A stretch of 6,311 nucleotides of DNA, taken from contig NZ_DATAGQ010000103.1 in the NCBI RefSeq assembly GCF_036263595.1, forward strand, positions 1-6,311, given 5' to 3'. Both the position numbers and the translations under genes were made by a program. Of the stretch, positions 1 to 6,135 are shown in pieces; within the stretch, counting starts at the first letter, position 1, and the number at the start of each line of letters is the position of its first letter. Under the pieces are notes generated by a model. That model was not told where the DNA came from and did no database searches. It was given only the letters and a program-made list of their open reading frames with translations. This DNA is from Geminicoccus sp036263595. GTDB lineage: Bacteria; Pseudomonadota; Alphaproteobacteria; Geminicoccales; Geminicoccaceae.

Positions 1-65
1 CTGCCAAAGGCCGCCGGCAGCAGCGCTTCCACCAGGCTCACCTGACCCACCGCCTTGCGCACCAT
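1..65 (-). CDS. Possible 5' end of an unidentified (transposase-like?) gene, cut by the window edge
   Basis: Read on the minus strand, an ATG at 65-63 opens a frame that runs off the window after 21 codons. It begins MVRKAVGQVSLVEALLPAAF. A purine-rich, Shine-Dalgarno-like run (GGATGGGGG) lies just upstream of the ATG. The short peptide vaguely recalls the N-terminus of some IS5/IS1182-type transposases, but 21 residues cannot prove this. I cannot identify a terminal inverted repeat with its partner outside the window. It could equally be the start of an ordinary gene or a chance frame. It points away from the operon and has no evident functional link to it. Confidence 0.25.
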   Translation of the reverse strand, partial: MVRKAVGQVSLVEALLPAAFG

Positions 66-98
66 CGGACGCCCCCATCCTGCTTCACCAGGATCGAA

Positions 99-164
99 TC
101 ACAGCAGCACGGCCAAGGCCAGGGTTTCGCGGCAGTCTCCCAGGGCCGAGTGCTTCTGCTGTGC
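99..164 (-). pseudogene. Possible C-terminal remnant of a DEDDh 3'-5' exonuclease
   Basis: On the minus strand a frame ending in TGA at 101-99 encodes KHSALGDCRETLALAVLL at its C-terminus. The H-x-A-L-x-D-x-x-x-T pattern matches the Exo III motif (HxxxxD) of DnaQ-like DEDDh exonucleases, where His and Asp are catalytic. The frame extends upstream only to a stop at 230-228. The residues there do not resemble the rest of such a domain, and the DNA becomes AT-rich. If real, it is a broken tail without motifs Exo I and Exo II. The alternative is a chance match: the stretch is short, and an insertion-sequence end may lie across it. No start codon can be assigned. Confidence 0.25.
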
Positions 165-180
165 AGATAAGAACGCTTCT

Positions 181-286
181 TGAAAGACTATGCTTTCTGC
201 GCAGCAAGTAACAATTGTGGCGACGCACTAATATAGGAGGTGCGGGTCTGTCTATGTCTGGGTTTTCAATCTGTTATTGATTTATT
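181..286. other. AT-rich non-coding junction downstream of the regulator gene
   Basis: This stretch lies between the degraded left end and the regulator's stop codon. Counting 181-300 gives 50 G+C of 120 (about 42%), far below the neighbouring genes. It contains a perfect AGGAGGT at 235-241 and a TAATAT hexamer at 229-234. The only frame after the AGGAGGT is an 8-codon peptide from the ATG at 254. A weak inverted repeat (TCAAT, 5-base loop, ATTGA, 266-280) sits 7 bases past the regulator's stop, but is too short and GC-poor to call a terminator. No RNA gene or intact protein gene is visible here. Confidence 0.5.
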
Positions 287-1099
287 CTAATCTGCTGCAT
301 CTGTCATTGCTGTCTCTGCAGGACCTGCAGCCGGCCACGTGCCGGCGACCATCCACTGCAGGGCGGCCGACTTGATGCATGGCCGCATGGGCGGGGGGAT
401 CTGCGCATCGGAGACGATTGCGTCGATCTCGTCGAAGCCGCAGACCCTGACCCGCGCCGTGGCGCCGAGTTTGGCCGCATCGGCAACCACGATGGTGCGG
501 CGGCATGCCCCGATCATGGCTTGCGCGATCCTGGCCTCGGCCAGGTCGAAATCCATGAGGCCGTCCTCGGCACTCACTGCGCCGATCGACAAGATCGCCA
601 GGTCCGCGCGGAACTGCTCGATGAACGAGAGCGCCTCGGTGCCGACCGCCGCACCGATGTCAGCCCGGAACTCTCCGCCAGCCAGGAAGACGCGGTGGCC
701 CTGCCTTCCCAGCAGAATGCGGGCGATCTCCAGCGAGTTGGTGACGACGGACAGCTCCTTGCGCTCGAGAAGGGCCTCCGCCACGAAGGTGGTGGTCGAT
801 CCACCGTCGATCATGACCGTCTGGCCGTCCTGGACCTGGGCCGCTGCCTGACGGCCGATCAGCCGCTTGGCCTCCGTCCGCTCCTTCAGGCGCAGCGAGA
901 AGGGAGGCTCGGTCTGGCCAAGCGGCAGCGCCACCGCGCCATGCACCCGCAGCAGCCTGCCCTCCTCGACAAGAGCCCGGACATGGCGCCGGATCGTCTC
1001 GTCCGAGACGTCCAATTCGCTGGCGAGATCGGTGATGGTGCAGCGGCCGCGCTCGCGCAGCGTCGCCATGATCGCGGTCTGCCACTTGGTCGGATACAT
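287..1099 (-). CDS. DeoR/GlpR-family transcriptional regulator
   Basis: This is a 270-residue predicted cytoplasmic repressor. Residues about 5-58 form the DeoR-type winged helix-turn-helix, with the family pattern LxxxLDVSDETIRRHVRALxEEGRLLRVHGAV; the recognition helix is about 32-42. Residues about 76-233 match the DeoRC effector domain, a ribose-5-phosphate-isomerase-like fold. Its landmarks are D98-GGSTT, T120-N-S, the GG at 141-142, S171-IGAV with a following DG, and A206-DAAKLG. Members of this family usually sense phosphorylated small molecules, which here suggests a product of the linked kinase (inference). The length is slightly above the usual 250-260 because of an unremarkable 35-residue tail. 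The ATG at 1099 is chosen because the wHTH begins at once; its ribosome site is weak (AAAGGG/GGGG). The gene is divergent from the transport operon, typical of a local regulator. Confidence 0.92.
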   Translation of the reverse strand: MYPTKWQTAIMATLRERGRCTITDLASELDVSDETIRRHVRALVEEGRLLRVHGAVALPLGQTEPPFSLRLKERTEAKRLIGRQAAAQVQDGQTVMIDGGSTTTFVAEALLERKELSVVTNSLEIARILLGRQGHRVFLAGGEFRADIGAAVGTEALSFIEQFRADLAILSIGAVSAEDGLMDFDLAEARIAQAMIGACRRTIVVADAAKLGATARVRVCGFDEIDAIVSDAQIPPPMRPCIKSAALQWMVAGTWPAAGPAETAMTDAAD

Positions 1100-1267
1100 C
1101 CGCAGCCCCAGCCCTTTGCGTCGAAGGCTGCGGCGGCCCCATGGCTAAATCAACATTCTTGTGGATTTCATGTTGACCTCACCGTGGTTCCTTGCGGAGA
1201 GTTCTACATGGAGCACGCGACGAGGCAGCGCAGGCGCCGACTTCGTCCAAGAATGGTGGGGGAAGGA
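1100..1267. promoter_or_regulatory. Divergent intergenic control region
   Basis: These 168 bases separate the start of the regulator (minus) from the start of the binding-protein gene (plus), so they should hold both promoters and the operator. A relatively AT-rich core lies at about 1146-1176. A TTGACC hexamer at 1173-1178 could be a plus-strand -35 element and overlaps the right arm of the inverted repeat, but I see no good -10 at 16-18 bases, so the promoter call is tentative. On the regulator side an imperfect hairpin (1110-1129: AGCCcTT and AAGGCT arms) would lie in its leader and cover the AAAGGG stretch. A purine-rich ribosome site (GGTGGGGGAAGGA, 1255-1267) directly abuts the binding-protein ATG. 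Confidence 0.55.
1150..1176. promoter_or_regulatory. Inverted repeat, candidate DeoR operator
   Basis: TCAACAT (1150-1156) and ATGTTGA (1170-1176) are perfect 7-bp inverted arms separated by 13 bases, giving a centre-to-centre spacing of 20 bases, about two helical turns. The repeat is the clearest symmetric element in the region between the two divergent genes and overlaps a possible -35 hexamer (TTGACC, 1173-1178), a position where a bound repressor would block transcription. DeoR-family operators vary widely, so the assignment to the adjacent regulator rests on position, not on a known consensus. Confidence 0.45.
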
Positions 1268-2215
1268 ATGCTGAAAAAGCTTCTGCTGTCGGCGGCCATG
1301 GCGCTGCCGCTCGTCTTCTCCGGTGAGGTGGCGGGGGCGGTGGAATCGACCGACCCGATCAAGCTCACCCTGCACGACTGGACGGGGCAGCTGATCACGA
1401 CGCGGATCATGGGATCGGTCCTGGAGAAGGCCGGCTACAATGTCGAGTACGTCCAGGCCGACTACCTGGCCCAGTTCCCGGGGCTGCGCAGCGGCGACCT
1501 GAGCGTTGCCATGGAGATCTGGGCGACCACCGGCCAGGAGGCCATGGACCAGGCGGTCGCGACCGGCGAGGTGGAAAACCTGGGCGAGACCGGGATGATC
1601 GCGATCGAGGAGTGGTGGTATCCTGCCTACATGAAGGAGGCTTGCCCGGGCCTGCCCGACTGGAACGCGCTGAAGGAGTGCGCCGAAGCCTTCTCCACGC
1701 CGGAAACGGCGCCGGACGGCCGCTATCTGGGCGGCCCCGTCACCTGGGGCGGGTTCGACGAGGAGCGGGTCGAGGCCCTGGAGCTGCCCTTCCAGGTGGT
1801 CCATGCCGGCACGGACGCGGCCCTGTTCGCCGAACTGGAGAGCGCCTACCAGCGCAAGGCCCCGGTCCTCTTATGGGTCTACGCACCGCACTGGGCGCCC
1901 ATCAAGTACCAGGGGGAGTGGGTGGCTTTTCCGCCCTACGAGAAGGCCTGCTACGAGGATCCGGCCTGGGGCACGAACCCGGACATGGCCTATGACTGCG
2001 GCAAGCCGCGCGGGCCGATCTGGAAGGTCGCGTGGAGCGGCGTGAAGGACAAGTGGCCGGGCGCCTACCAGGCGATCAAGGCGTTCCAGATCGGCAATGA
2101 CGAGATGGGCCAGATGATCGGTGCGGTCGACCTGGATGGCAAGCCGGTCGAGACGGTCGTGGCGGACTGGGTCGCCGCAAACGAGAGGCGCTGGAAGCCC
2201 TGGATCGGGCAGTGA
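1268..2215 (+). CDS. Quaternary-amine-type ABC transporter substrate-binding protein (OpuAC/ProX family)
   Basis: This 315-residue periplasmic protein should capture a methylated amine and deliver it to the downstream permease. Residues 1-24 form a classic Sec signal peptide: MLKK, a hydrophobic core, and an A-G-A site with probable cleavage after A24. The mature part matches the OpuAC-type (PF04069) glycine-betaine binding fold. Tryptophans suited to a cation-pi cage are present at W38 (DWTGQ), W85 (EIW), W116-W117 (EEWWYP), and W203/W209 (LLWVYAPHW). Cysteines at 126/138 and 228/244 could form two disulfides. The overall pattern resembles the TmoX-like (trimethylamine N-oxide) branch more than E. 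coli ProX, as I recall those sequences, so glycine betaine is not a safe assumption. The ATG at 1268 is chosen for the signal peptide and the purine-rich site just before it; in-frame ATGs at 1253 and 1208 would only lengthen the basic n-region. It is the first gene of the operon. Confidence 0.9.
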   Translation: MLKKLLLSAAMALPLVFSGEVAGAVESTDPIKLTLHDWTGQLITTRIMGSVLEKAGYNVEYVQADYLAQFPGLRSGDLSVAMEIWATTGQEAMDQAVATGEVENLGETGMIAIEEWWYPAYMKEACPGLPDWNALKECAEAFSTPETAPDGRYLGGPVTWGGFDEERVEALELPFQVVHAGTDAALFAELESAYQRKAPVLLWVYAPHWAPIKYQGEWVAFPPYEKACYEDPAWGTNPDMAYDCGKPRGPIWKVAWSGVKDKWPGAYQAIKAFQIGNDEMGQMIGAVDLDGKPVETVVADWVAANERRWKPWIGQ

Positions 2216-2240
2216 CGGTGAGCGGGGCGGCAGGCCAGCG

Positions 2241-3269
2241 ATGAACGGTCGCCCCGTCAAGCTCGCGGCACGCGGGCTGTGGAAACTGTTCGGCGCCGGT
2301 GCGGCGGACCTGGAACGGCTGGGTCCCGCACCGGACGATGCGAAGCTGGCCAGCGCCGGGATCGTGGCGGGCGTGGCCGATGCCACGCTGGATATCCACG
2401 AGGGCGAGATCTTCGTCATCATGGGCCTGTCCGGCTCGGGCAAGTCCACGCTGGTGCGCTGCCTGTCCCGCCTGGTCGAGCCGACCAGGGGGAAAGTGCT
2501 CCTGGACGGGCGCGACCTGCTGCAGGCGTCGAAGGCCGAGCTGATCGAGCTGCGCCGGCACAAGATGGGGATGGTCTTCCAGAACTTCGCGCTGCTGCCG
2601 CATCTCTCGGTGCTGGGCAATGTCGCGTTCCCGCTGGACGTGCAGGGCGTGCCGCGCGGCGAGCGCGAGCGCCGGGCGCGCGAGATGATCGAGCTCGTGG
2701 GCCTGGGCGGCCGGGAGCGGGAACTGCCGCATCGCCTGTCGGGCGGACAGCAGCAGCGGGTCGGCATCGCCCGCTCATTGGCAGTGGGGCCGGAACTCTG
2801 GTTCCTGGACGAGCCGTTCTCCGCGCTGGACCCGCTGATCCGGCGCGAGATGCAGAACGAGTTCCTCCGGCTGCAGAACGTGCTGAAGAAGACCATCGTC
2901 TTCATCACCCACGACTTCGACGAAGCCATCCGGCTGGCCGACCGGATCGCGATCATGCGCGGTGGCCGGATCATCCAGACGGGCACGCCCGAAGAACTCG
3001 TGCTCCACCCGGCCGACAGCTATGTGGCCGAGTTCACCCGTGAGGCGCCGCGCGCGAAGATCCTGTCCGCGCGCGGGATCATGCGGCCGCTCCAGGATCG
3101 GGTCGCCGTGGCCGGCGCGGTCGACGCCCGGGCGAAGGTGCACGCGATCGCCGCCAAGGTGGAGGCCAGCGAGCGTCCGTTCCTGGTCGAGGAGGAGGGG
3201 CGGCCGGTCGGCCTGGTCGACCGCGCCGCGATCATGGAGGTGCTCCTGGGCAGGGAGACGGCGGCATGA
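2241..3269 (+). CDS. Quaternary-amine ABC transporter ATPase (ProV/OpuAA type)
   Basis: This 342-residue cytoplasmic protein hydrolyses ATP to drive import. It carries a Walker A motif GLSGSGKST (62-70), Q-loop Q114 in VFQNFALLPH, signature LSGGQQQR (166-173), Walker B LWFLDEP (186-192), D-loop SALD (194-197) and H-loop H224. The N-terminal K-L-F-G segment and the insert before the Walker A strand are typical of ProV/OpuAA proteins. After the nucleotide-binding domain only about 70 residues remain (about 272-342), room for one CBS-like unit at most (the FLVEEEGRPVGLVDR strand-turn is CBS-like). E. coli ProV is about 400 residues with a tandem CBS pair. The start at 2241 follows a modest GGCAGG site 25 bases after the binding-protein stop. 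Its stop overlaps the permease start by ATGA. Confidence 0.92.
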   Translation: MNGRPVKLAARGLWKLFGAGAADLERLGPAPDDAKLASAGIVAGVADATLDIHEGEIFVIMGLSGSGKSTLVRCLSRLVEPTRGKVLLDGRDLLQASKAELIELRRHKMGMVFQNFALLPHLSVLGNVAFPLDVQGVPRGERERRAREMIELVGLGGRERELPHRLSGGQQQRVGIARSLAVGPELWFLDEPFSALDPLIRREMQNEFLRLQNVLKKTIVFITHDFDEAIRLADRIAIMRGGRIIQTGTPEELVLHPADSYVAEFTREAPRAKILSARGIMRPLQDRVAVAGAVDARAKVHAIAAKVEASERPFLVEEEGRPVGLVDRAAIMEVLLGRETAA

Positions 3270-5248
3270 GCCTTGCCCTGCCGATGGCGGCGGTCTCGGA
3301 GGGCGTGGTCCGCAACCGGGCCCGCTGGCTCTGGATGGTCGTGCTCCTCGTCACCGCGATCCTGGCGGTCCTGCCGGTCAAGTACCCGGCATGGCTGCTG
3401 GAAGTGCCGCGCCCGTGGCGGCTTGGCTGGGACAAGCAGATCTCCGCCTTCATGAACTGGCTGGCCGAGGATGCGAGCTTCGGCCTTTTCACCTTCCGGC
3501 AGCTGACGCGCGGCATCTCCTGGCTGCTGGACTGGCCGCTGCACTGGGCGACCATGCTGCTGGCGACGGGGCTCATGGACGGGCAGGGCTCGACGGCGGT
3601 CCAGGTCCTGCCGCCGCTGCCATGGCTGGCGGTCGTGCTGGGTGCTGCCATGCTGGGCTGGCACTGGGGCGGCCCAAGGCTGGCGCTGCTGGGCGGCGCG
3701 TCATTCCTCTATCTGGCCGTGTTCGGACAGTGGGCCAGCGCGATGGTGACGCTGGCCTCGATCGCGATCGCCGTGCCGATCGGCATCGCGCTGGGCCTGC
3801 TGCTGGGGATCGCCGGCCATCGCAGCCAGGCCATCCGCAGCATCCTCCTGCCGATCCTCGACCTCATGCAGACGGTGCCGATCTTCGCCTATCTCGTGCC
3901 GATCCTGTTCCTGTTCGGCTTCGGCCCCGTCGCGGCGACGCTCGCCACGATTACCTACGCCATGCCGCCCATGGTGCGCGTGACCATGCAGGGGCTGGGT
4001 GCCGTGCCGACCGAGATCGTCGAGTACGGCCGCATGGCCGGGTGCACCGAGCGACAGATGACCTGGAAGGTGCTGGTGCCGGCGGCACGGCCCACACTCC
4101 TGGTCGGCGTGAACCAGGTCATCATGCTTTCGCTGAACATGGTCATCATCGCCTCGATGATCGGGGCGGGCGGGCTCGGCTACGACGTGCTGACCTCGCT
4201 GCGCCGCCTCGACATCGGCGGCGGCCTGGAGGCGGGCCTGGCCATCGTGCTGCTGGCAGTCGCCCTAGATCGCCTGAGCCGTGCCGCCCATGACGACGCC
4301 TATGGACGCCACAAGCGGTTCTGGATCGCCTTCGTCGCGGCCATCGGTGGGATCTATCTGGCGGGCCTGGTAGTGCCAGCCATCGCCATCTACCCGGCCG
4401 GCTGGACGGTCTCGACCGGCGCGTTCTGGAGCGATCTCGTCGCTTGGCTGAACGTTCATTTCTTCGACGCGCTGGAGGCGATCAAGACGGCGATCGTCCT
4501 GAACCTGCTGGTCCCGGTCCGCCGCTTCCTGACGGCACTGCCCTGGCCGTGGGTGCTGCTGGTGGTGGCCCTGCTGGGCTGGCGGCTGGGCGGGGTCCTG
4601 CTGGCGGCGATGTGCCTGGCCTTCGGCCTGTTCATCGTCCTGAACGGCCAGTGGCAAAATGCGATGCAGACCGTCTACCTCTGCGGCGTGTCCGTCCTGA
4701 TCGCCGCCGCCATCGGGATCCCGCTGGGCATCGCCAGCGGCCTCAGCCGGCGGACATGGCAGGTGATGGAGGCGGTCATCGACACGCTGCAGACCCTGCC
4801 GAGCTTCGTCTACCTGATCCCCGTCGTGATGCTGTTCCGGGTGGGCGACTTCACGGCGATGATCGCGGTCGTGCTCTACGCGCTGGCACCGGCCGTCCGC
4901 TACACGGCGCACGGCATCCGGCAGATCCAGCCGGCCCTGATCGAGGCCGGGACCGCATCCGGCTGCACGCCCTGGCAGATGCTGACCCGCATCCGCCTCC
5001 CGCTGGCGCGGCCAGACATCCTGCTGGGCATCAACCAGACGATCATGCTGGCCCTGTCGATGCTGGTGATCACCGCCCTGGTCGGCACCCGCGATCTCGG
5101 CCAGGAGGTCTATGTGGCGCTCACCAAGGCGGATACCGGCCGGGGGATCGTCGCAGGCCTGTGCGTCGCGTTCATCGCGATCGTGGCTGACCGGCTGATC
5201 CAGGCAAGGGCGGCACAGTTGCGGCCGACTTCGGGAGGGCATGCATGA
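3266..5248 (+). CDS. Fused double-domain quaternary-amine ABC permease (two ProW-like domains)
   Basis: This 660-residue inner-membrane protein is about twice the usual ProW/OpuAB-type length because two permease domains are joined head to tail. Domain 1 spans about 20-340 and domain 2 about 352-650. Both carry parallel landmarks: FGQWASAM (153-160) and NGQWQNAM (460-467); DLMQTVPIFAYLVP (199-212) and DTLQTLPSFVYLIP (506-519); and the EAA-type coupling loop, E253-YGRMAGC and E560-AGTASGC, 307 residues apart. These are followed by PAARPTLLVGVNQVIML and PLARPDILLGINQTIML. Each half has several hydrophobic segments (for example 22-38, 118-152, 160-182, 276-298 and 352-372, 428-458, 470-490). The fusion would supply both membrane halves of the importer in one chain, docking on an ATPase dimer. 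An AGGGAG site (3252-3257) precedes the ATG, which overlaps the ATPase stop; the 3' end overlaps the kinase start. Confidence 0.93.
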   Translation: MSLALPMAAVSEGVVRNRARWLWMVVLLVTAILAVLPVKYPAWLLEVPRPWRLGWDKQISAFMNWLAEDASFGLFTFRQLTRGISWLLDWPLHWATMLLATGLMDGQGSTAVQVLPPLPWLAVVLGAAMLGWHWGGPRLALLGGASFLYLAVFGQWASAMVTLASIAIAVPIGIALGLLLGIAGHRSQAIRSILLPILDLMQTVPIFAYLVPILFLFGFGPVAATLATITYAMPPMVRVTMQGLGAVPTEIVEYGRMAGCTERQMTWKVLVPAARPTLLVGVNQVIMLSLNMVIIASMIGAGGLGYDVLTSLRRLDIGGGLEAGLAIVLLAVALDRLSRAAHDDAYGRHKRFWIAFVAAIGGIYLAGLVVPAIAIYPAGWTVSTGAFWSDLVAWLNVHFFDALEAIKTAIVLNLLVPVRRFLTALPWPWVLLVVALLGWRLGGVLLAAMCLAFGLFIVLNGQWQNAMQTVYLCGVSVLIAAAIGIPLGIASGLSRRTWQVMEAVIDTLQTLPSFVYLIPVVMLFRVGDFTAMIAVVLYALAPAVRYTAHGIRQIQPALIEAGTASGCTPWQMLTRIRLPLARPDILLGINQTIMLALSMLVITALVGTRDLGQEVYVALTKADTGRGIVAGLCVAFIAIVADRLIQARAAQLRPTSGGHA

Positions 5249-6135
5249 CCCTCGACGAGGCAGCCAGGAAGGTGGCTTCCCTCTCGATCTGGCAGGGCAA
5301 GGTCGAGCCCAAGCCATTGGGAGGCGGGATCACCAATTTGAACTTCATCGTCGACGACGGGCCGGCGCGGCGCGTCGTGCGGGTTGGCGAGGACATCCTT
5401 TATCACGGGATCCTGCGCAGGAACGAACTGGCCGCGAGCAAGGCAGCGGCCGCCGCCGGACTTTCCCCTGCCGTGATCCATGCCGAGCCCGGCATCCTCG
5501 TCCTGGACTATGTGGAGGCAGAGCCACTTGATCCGGATGCGGTCCGGTTGCCTCGAAACCGGCAGCGGCTGGTCCATCTCCTGCGCCAGTGCCACCGAGA
5601 CGTCGCCAGGCATCTGCGCGGCCCTGGTTTCATGTTCTGGGTCTTCCACGTTCTCCGCGACTACGGCCACGTGCTGCGCGAGGGAAAGAGCCGTCACCTC
5701 GACAGGCTGGACCGGCTGCTCCAGGCGGGGGAGCGGCTCGAGAAGATCGTCGGGCCGGTCGAGATCGTGTTTGGTCACAACGATCTCCTGCCGGCCAACA
5801 TCCTGGACGACGGGCAGCGGCTCTGGCTGGTCGACTGGGAATATGCCGGCTTCAACTCCCCGCTGTTCGACCTGGGCGGGCTCGCGTCGAACGCCGGGAT
5901 GCCCCAGCCGGAGTCGGAGGCACTGCTGGAAGCCTATTACGAGCAGCCGCTCAGCGACGACCTGCGGCGGACGGCAGCCGCCATGGCGGCTGCATCGCTG
6001 CTCCGCGAGACGATGTGGAGCATGGTGTCGGAGATCCACTCCACCCTCGACTTCGACTATGCGGCCTATACTTCCGATAATCTCGCGCGGTTCGAGGCAG
6101 CGCTCGGCGCTCTCGATGCCATGGAGCGGTCATGA
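5245..6135 (+). CDS. Choline/ethanolamine-kinase-like phosphotransferase
   Basis: This 296-residue soluble kinase of the APH/choline-kinase fold probably transfers phosphate from ATP to a hydroxyl on an amino alcohol. Residues 25-34 (LGGGITNLNF) form the nucleotide loop. The VVRVG strand (44-48) carries Arg where related kinases have a Lys or Arg. Residues 177-187 (GHNDLLPANIL) form the Brenner motif with catalytic D180 and metal-ligand candidate N185. Residues 195-202 (LVDWEYAG) supply the second metal Asp (D197), and the D-W/F-E-Y-A version is typical of choline/ethanolamine kinases. The length is near the bacterial LicA-like range. A strong GGGAGGG site (5233-5239) supports the ATG at 5245, which overlaps the permease stop. 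The family is secure but the substrate is not: choline, an N-methylated ethanolamine or another amino alcohol are all possible. Aminoglycoside resistance is unlikely, given the operon context. Confidence 0.88.
   Translation: MTLDEAARKVASLSIWQGKVEPKPLGGGITNLNFIVDDGPARRVVRVGEDILYHGILRRNELAASKAAAAAGLSPAVIHAEPGILVLDYVEAEPLDPDAVRLPRNRQRLVHLLRQCHRDVARHLRGPGFMFWVFHVLRDYGHVLREGKSRHLDRLDRLLQAGERLEKIVGPVEIVFGHNDLLPANILDDGQRLWLVDWEYAGFNSPLFDLGGLASNAGMPQPESEALLEAYYEQPLSDDLRRTAAAMAAASLLRETMWSMVSEIHSTLDFDYAAYTSDNLARFEAALGALDAMERS

Noticed and set aside
235..280. Perfect AGGAGGT followed by an 8-codon frame (ATG at 254), as a leader peptide
   Set aside because: There is no downstream plus-strand gene for a leader to control (the next gene is on the minus strand), and the 12-base spacing is poor.
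266..280. TCAAT/ATTGA inverted repeat as a terminator for the regulator gene
   Set aside because: A 5-bp AT-rich stem without a GC core or clear T-run on the minus strand is too weak to call.
521..1267. Long plus-strand open frame antisense to the regulator and continuous with the binding-protein gene
   Set aside because: It is the GC-rich shadow of the DeoR gene. Its translation has no recognisable domain, and the real protein starts with a signal peptide at 1268.
1145..1804. Minus-strand 219-codon open frame over the binding-protein gene
   Set aside because: The translation is low-complexity and rich in Arg, Gly, His and Gln, as expected for an antisense frame in GC-rich DNA, while the opposite strand has a clear family match.
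1871..2986. Minus-strand 371-codon open frame across the binding-protein/ATPase junction
   Set aside because: It is rich in Arg, Ser and Pro, has no domain, and spans two well-supported plus-strand genes.
4265..5317. Minus-strand 350-codon open frame within the permease and kinase start
   Set aside because: The composition (Asp, Gln, His and Arg repeats) is that of the reverse of hydrophobic membrane codons; the plus strand encodes the permease.
5110..6039. Minus-strand 309-codon open frame over the kinase
   Set aside because: It is antisense to a frame with complete kinase motifs and has no recognisable domain of its own.
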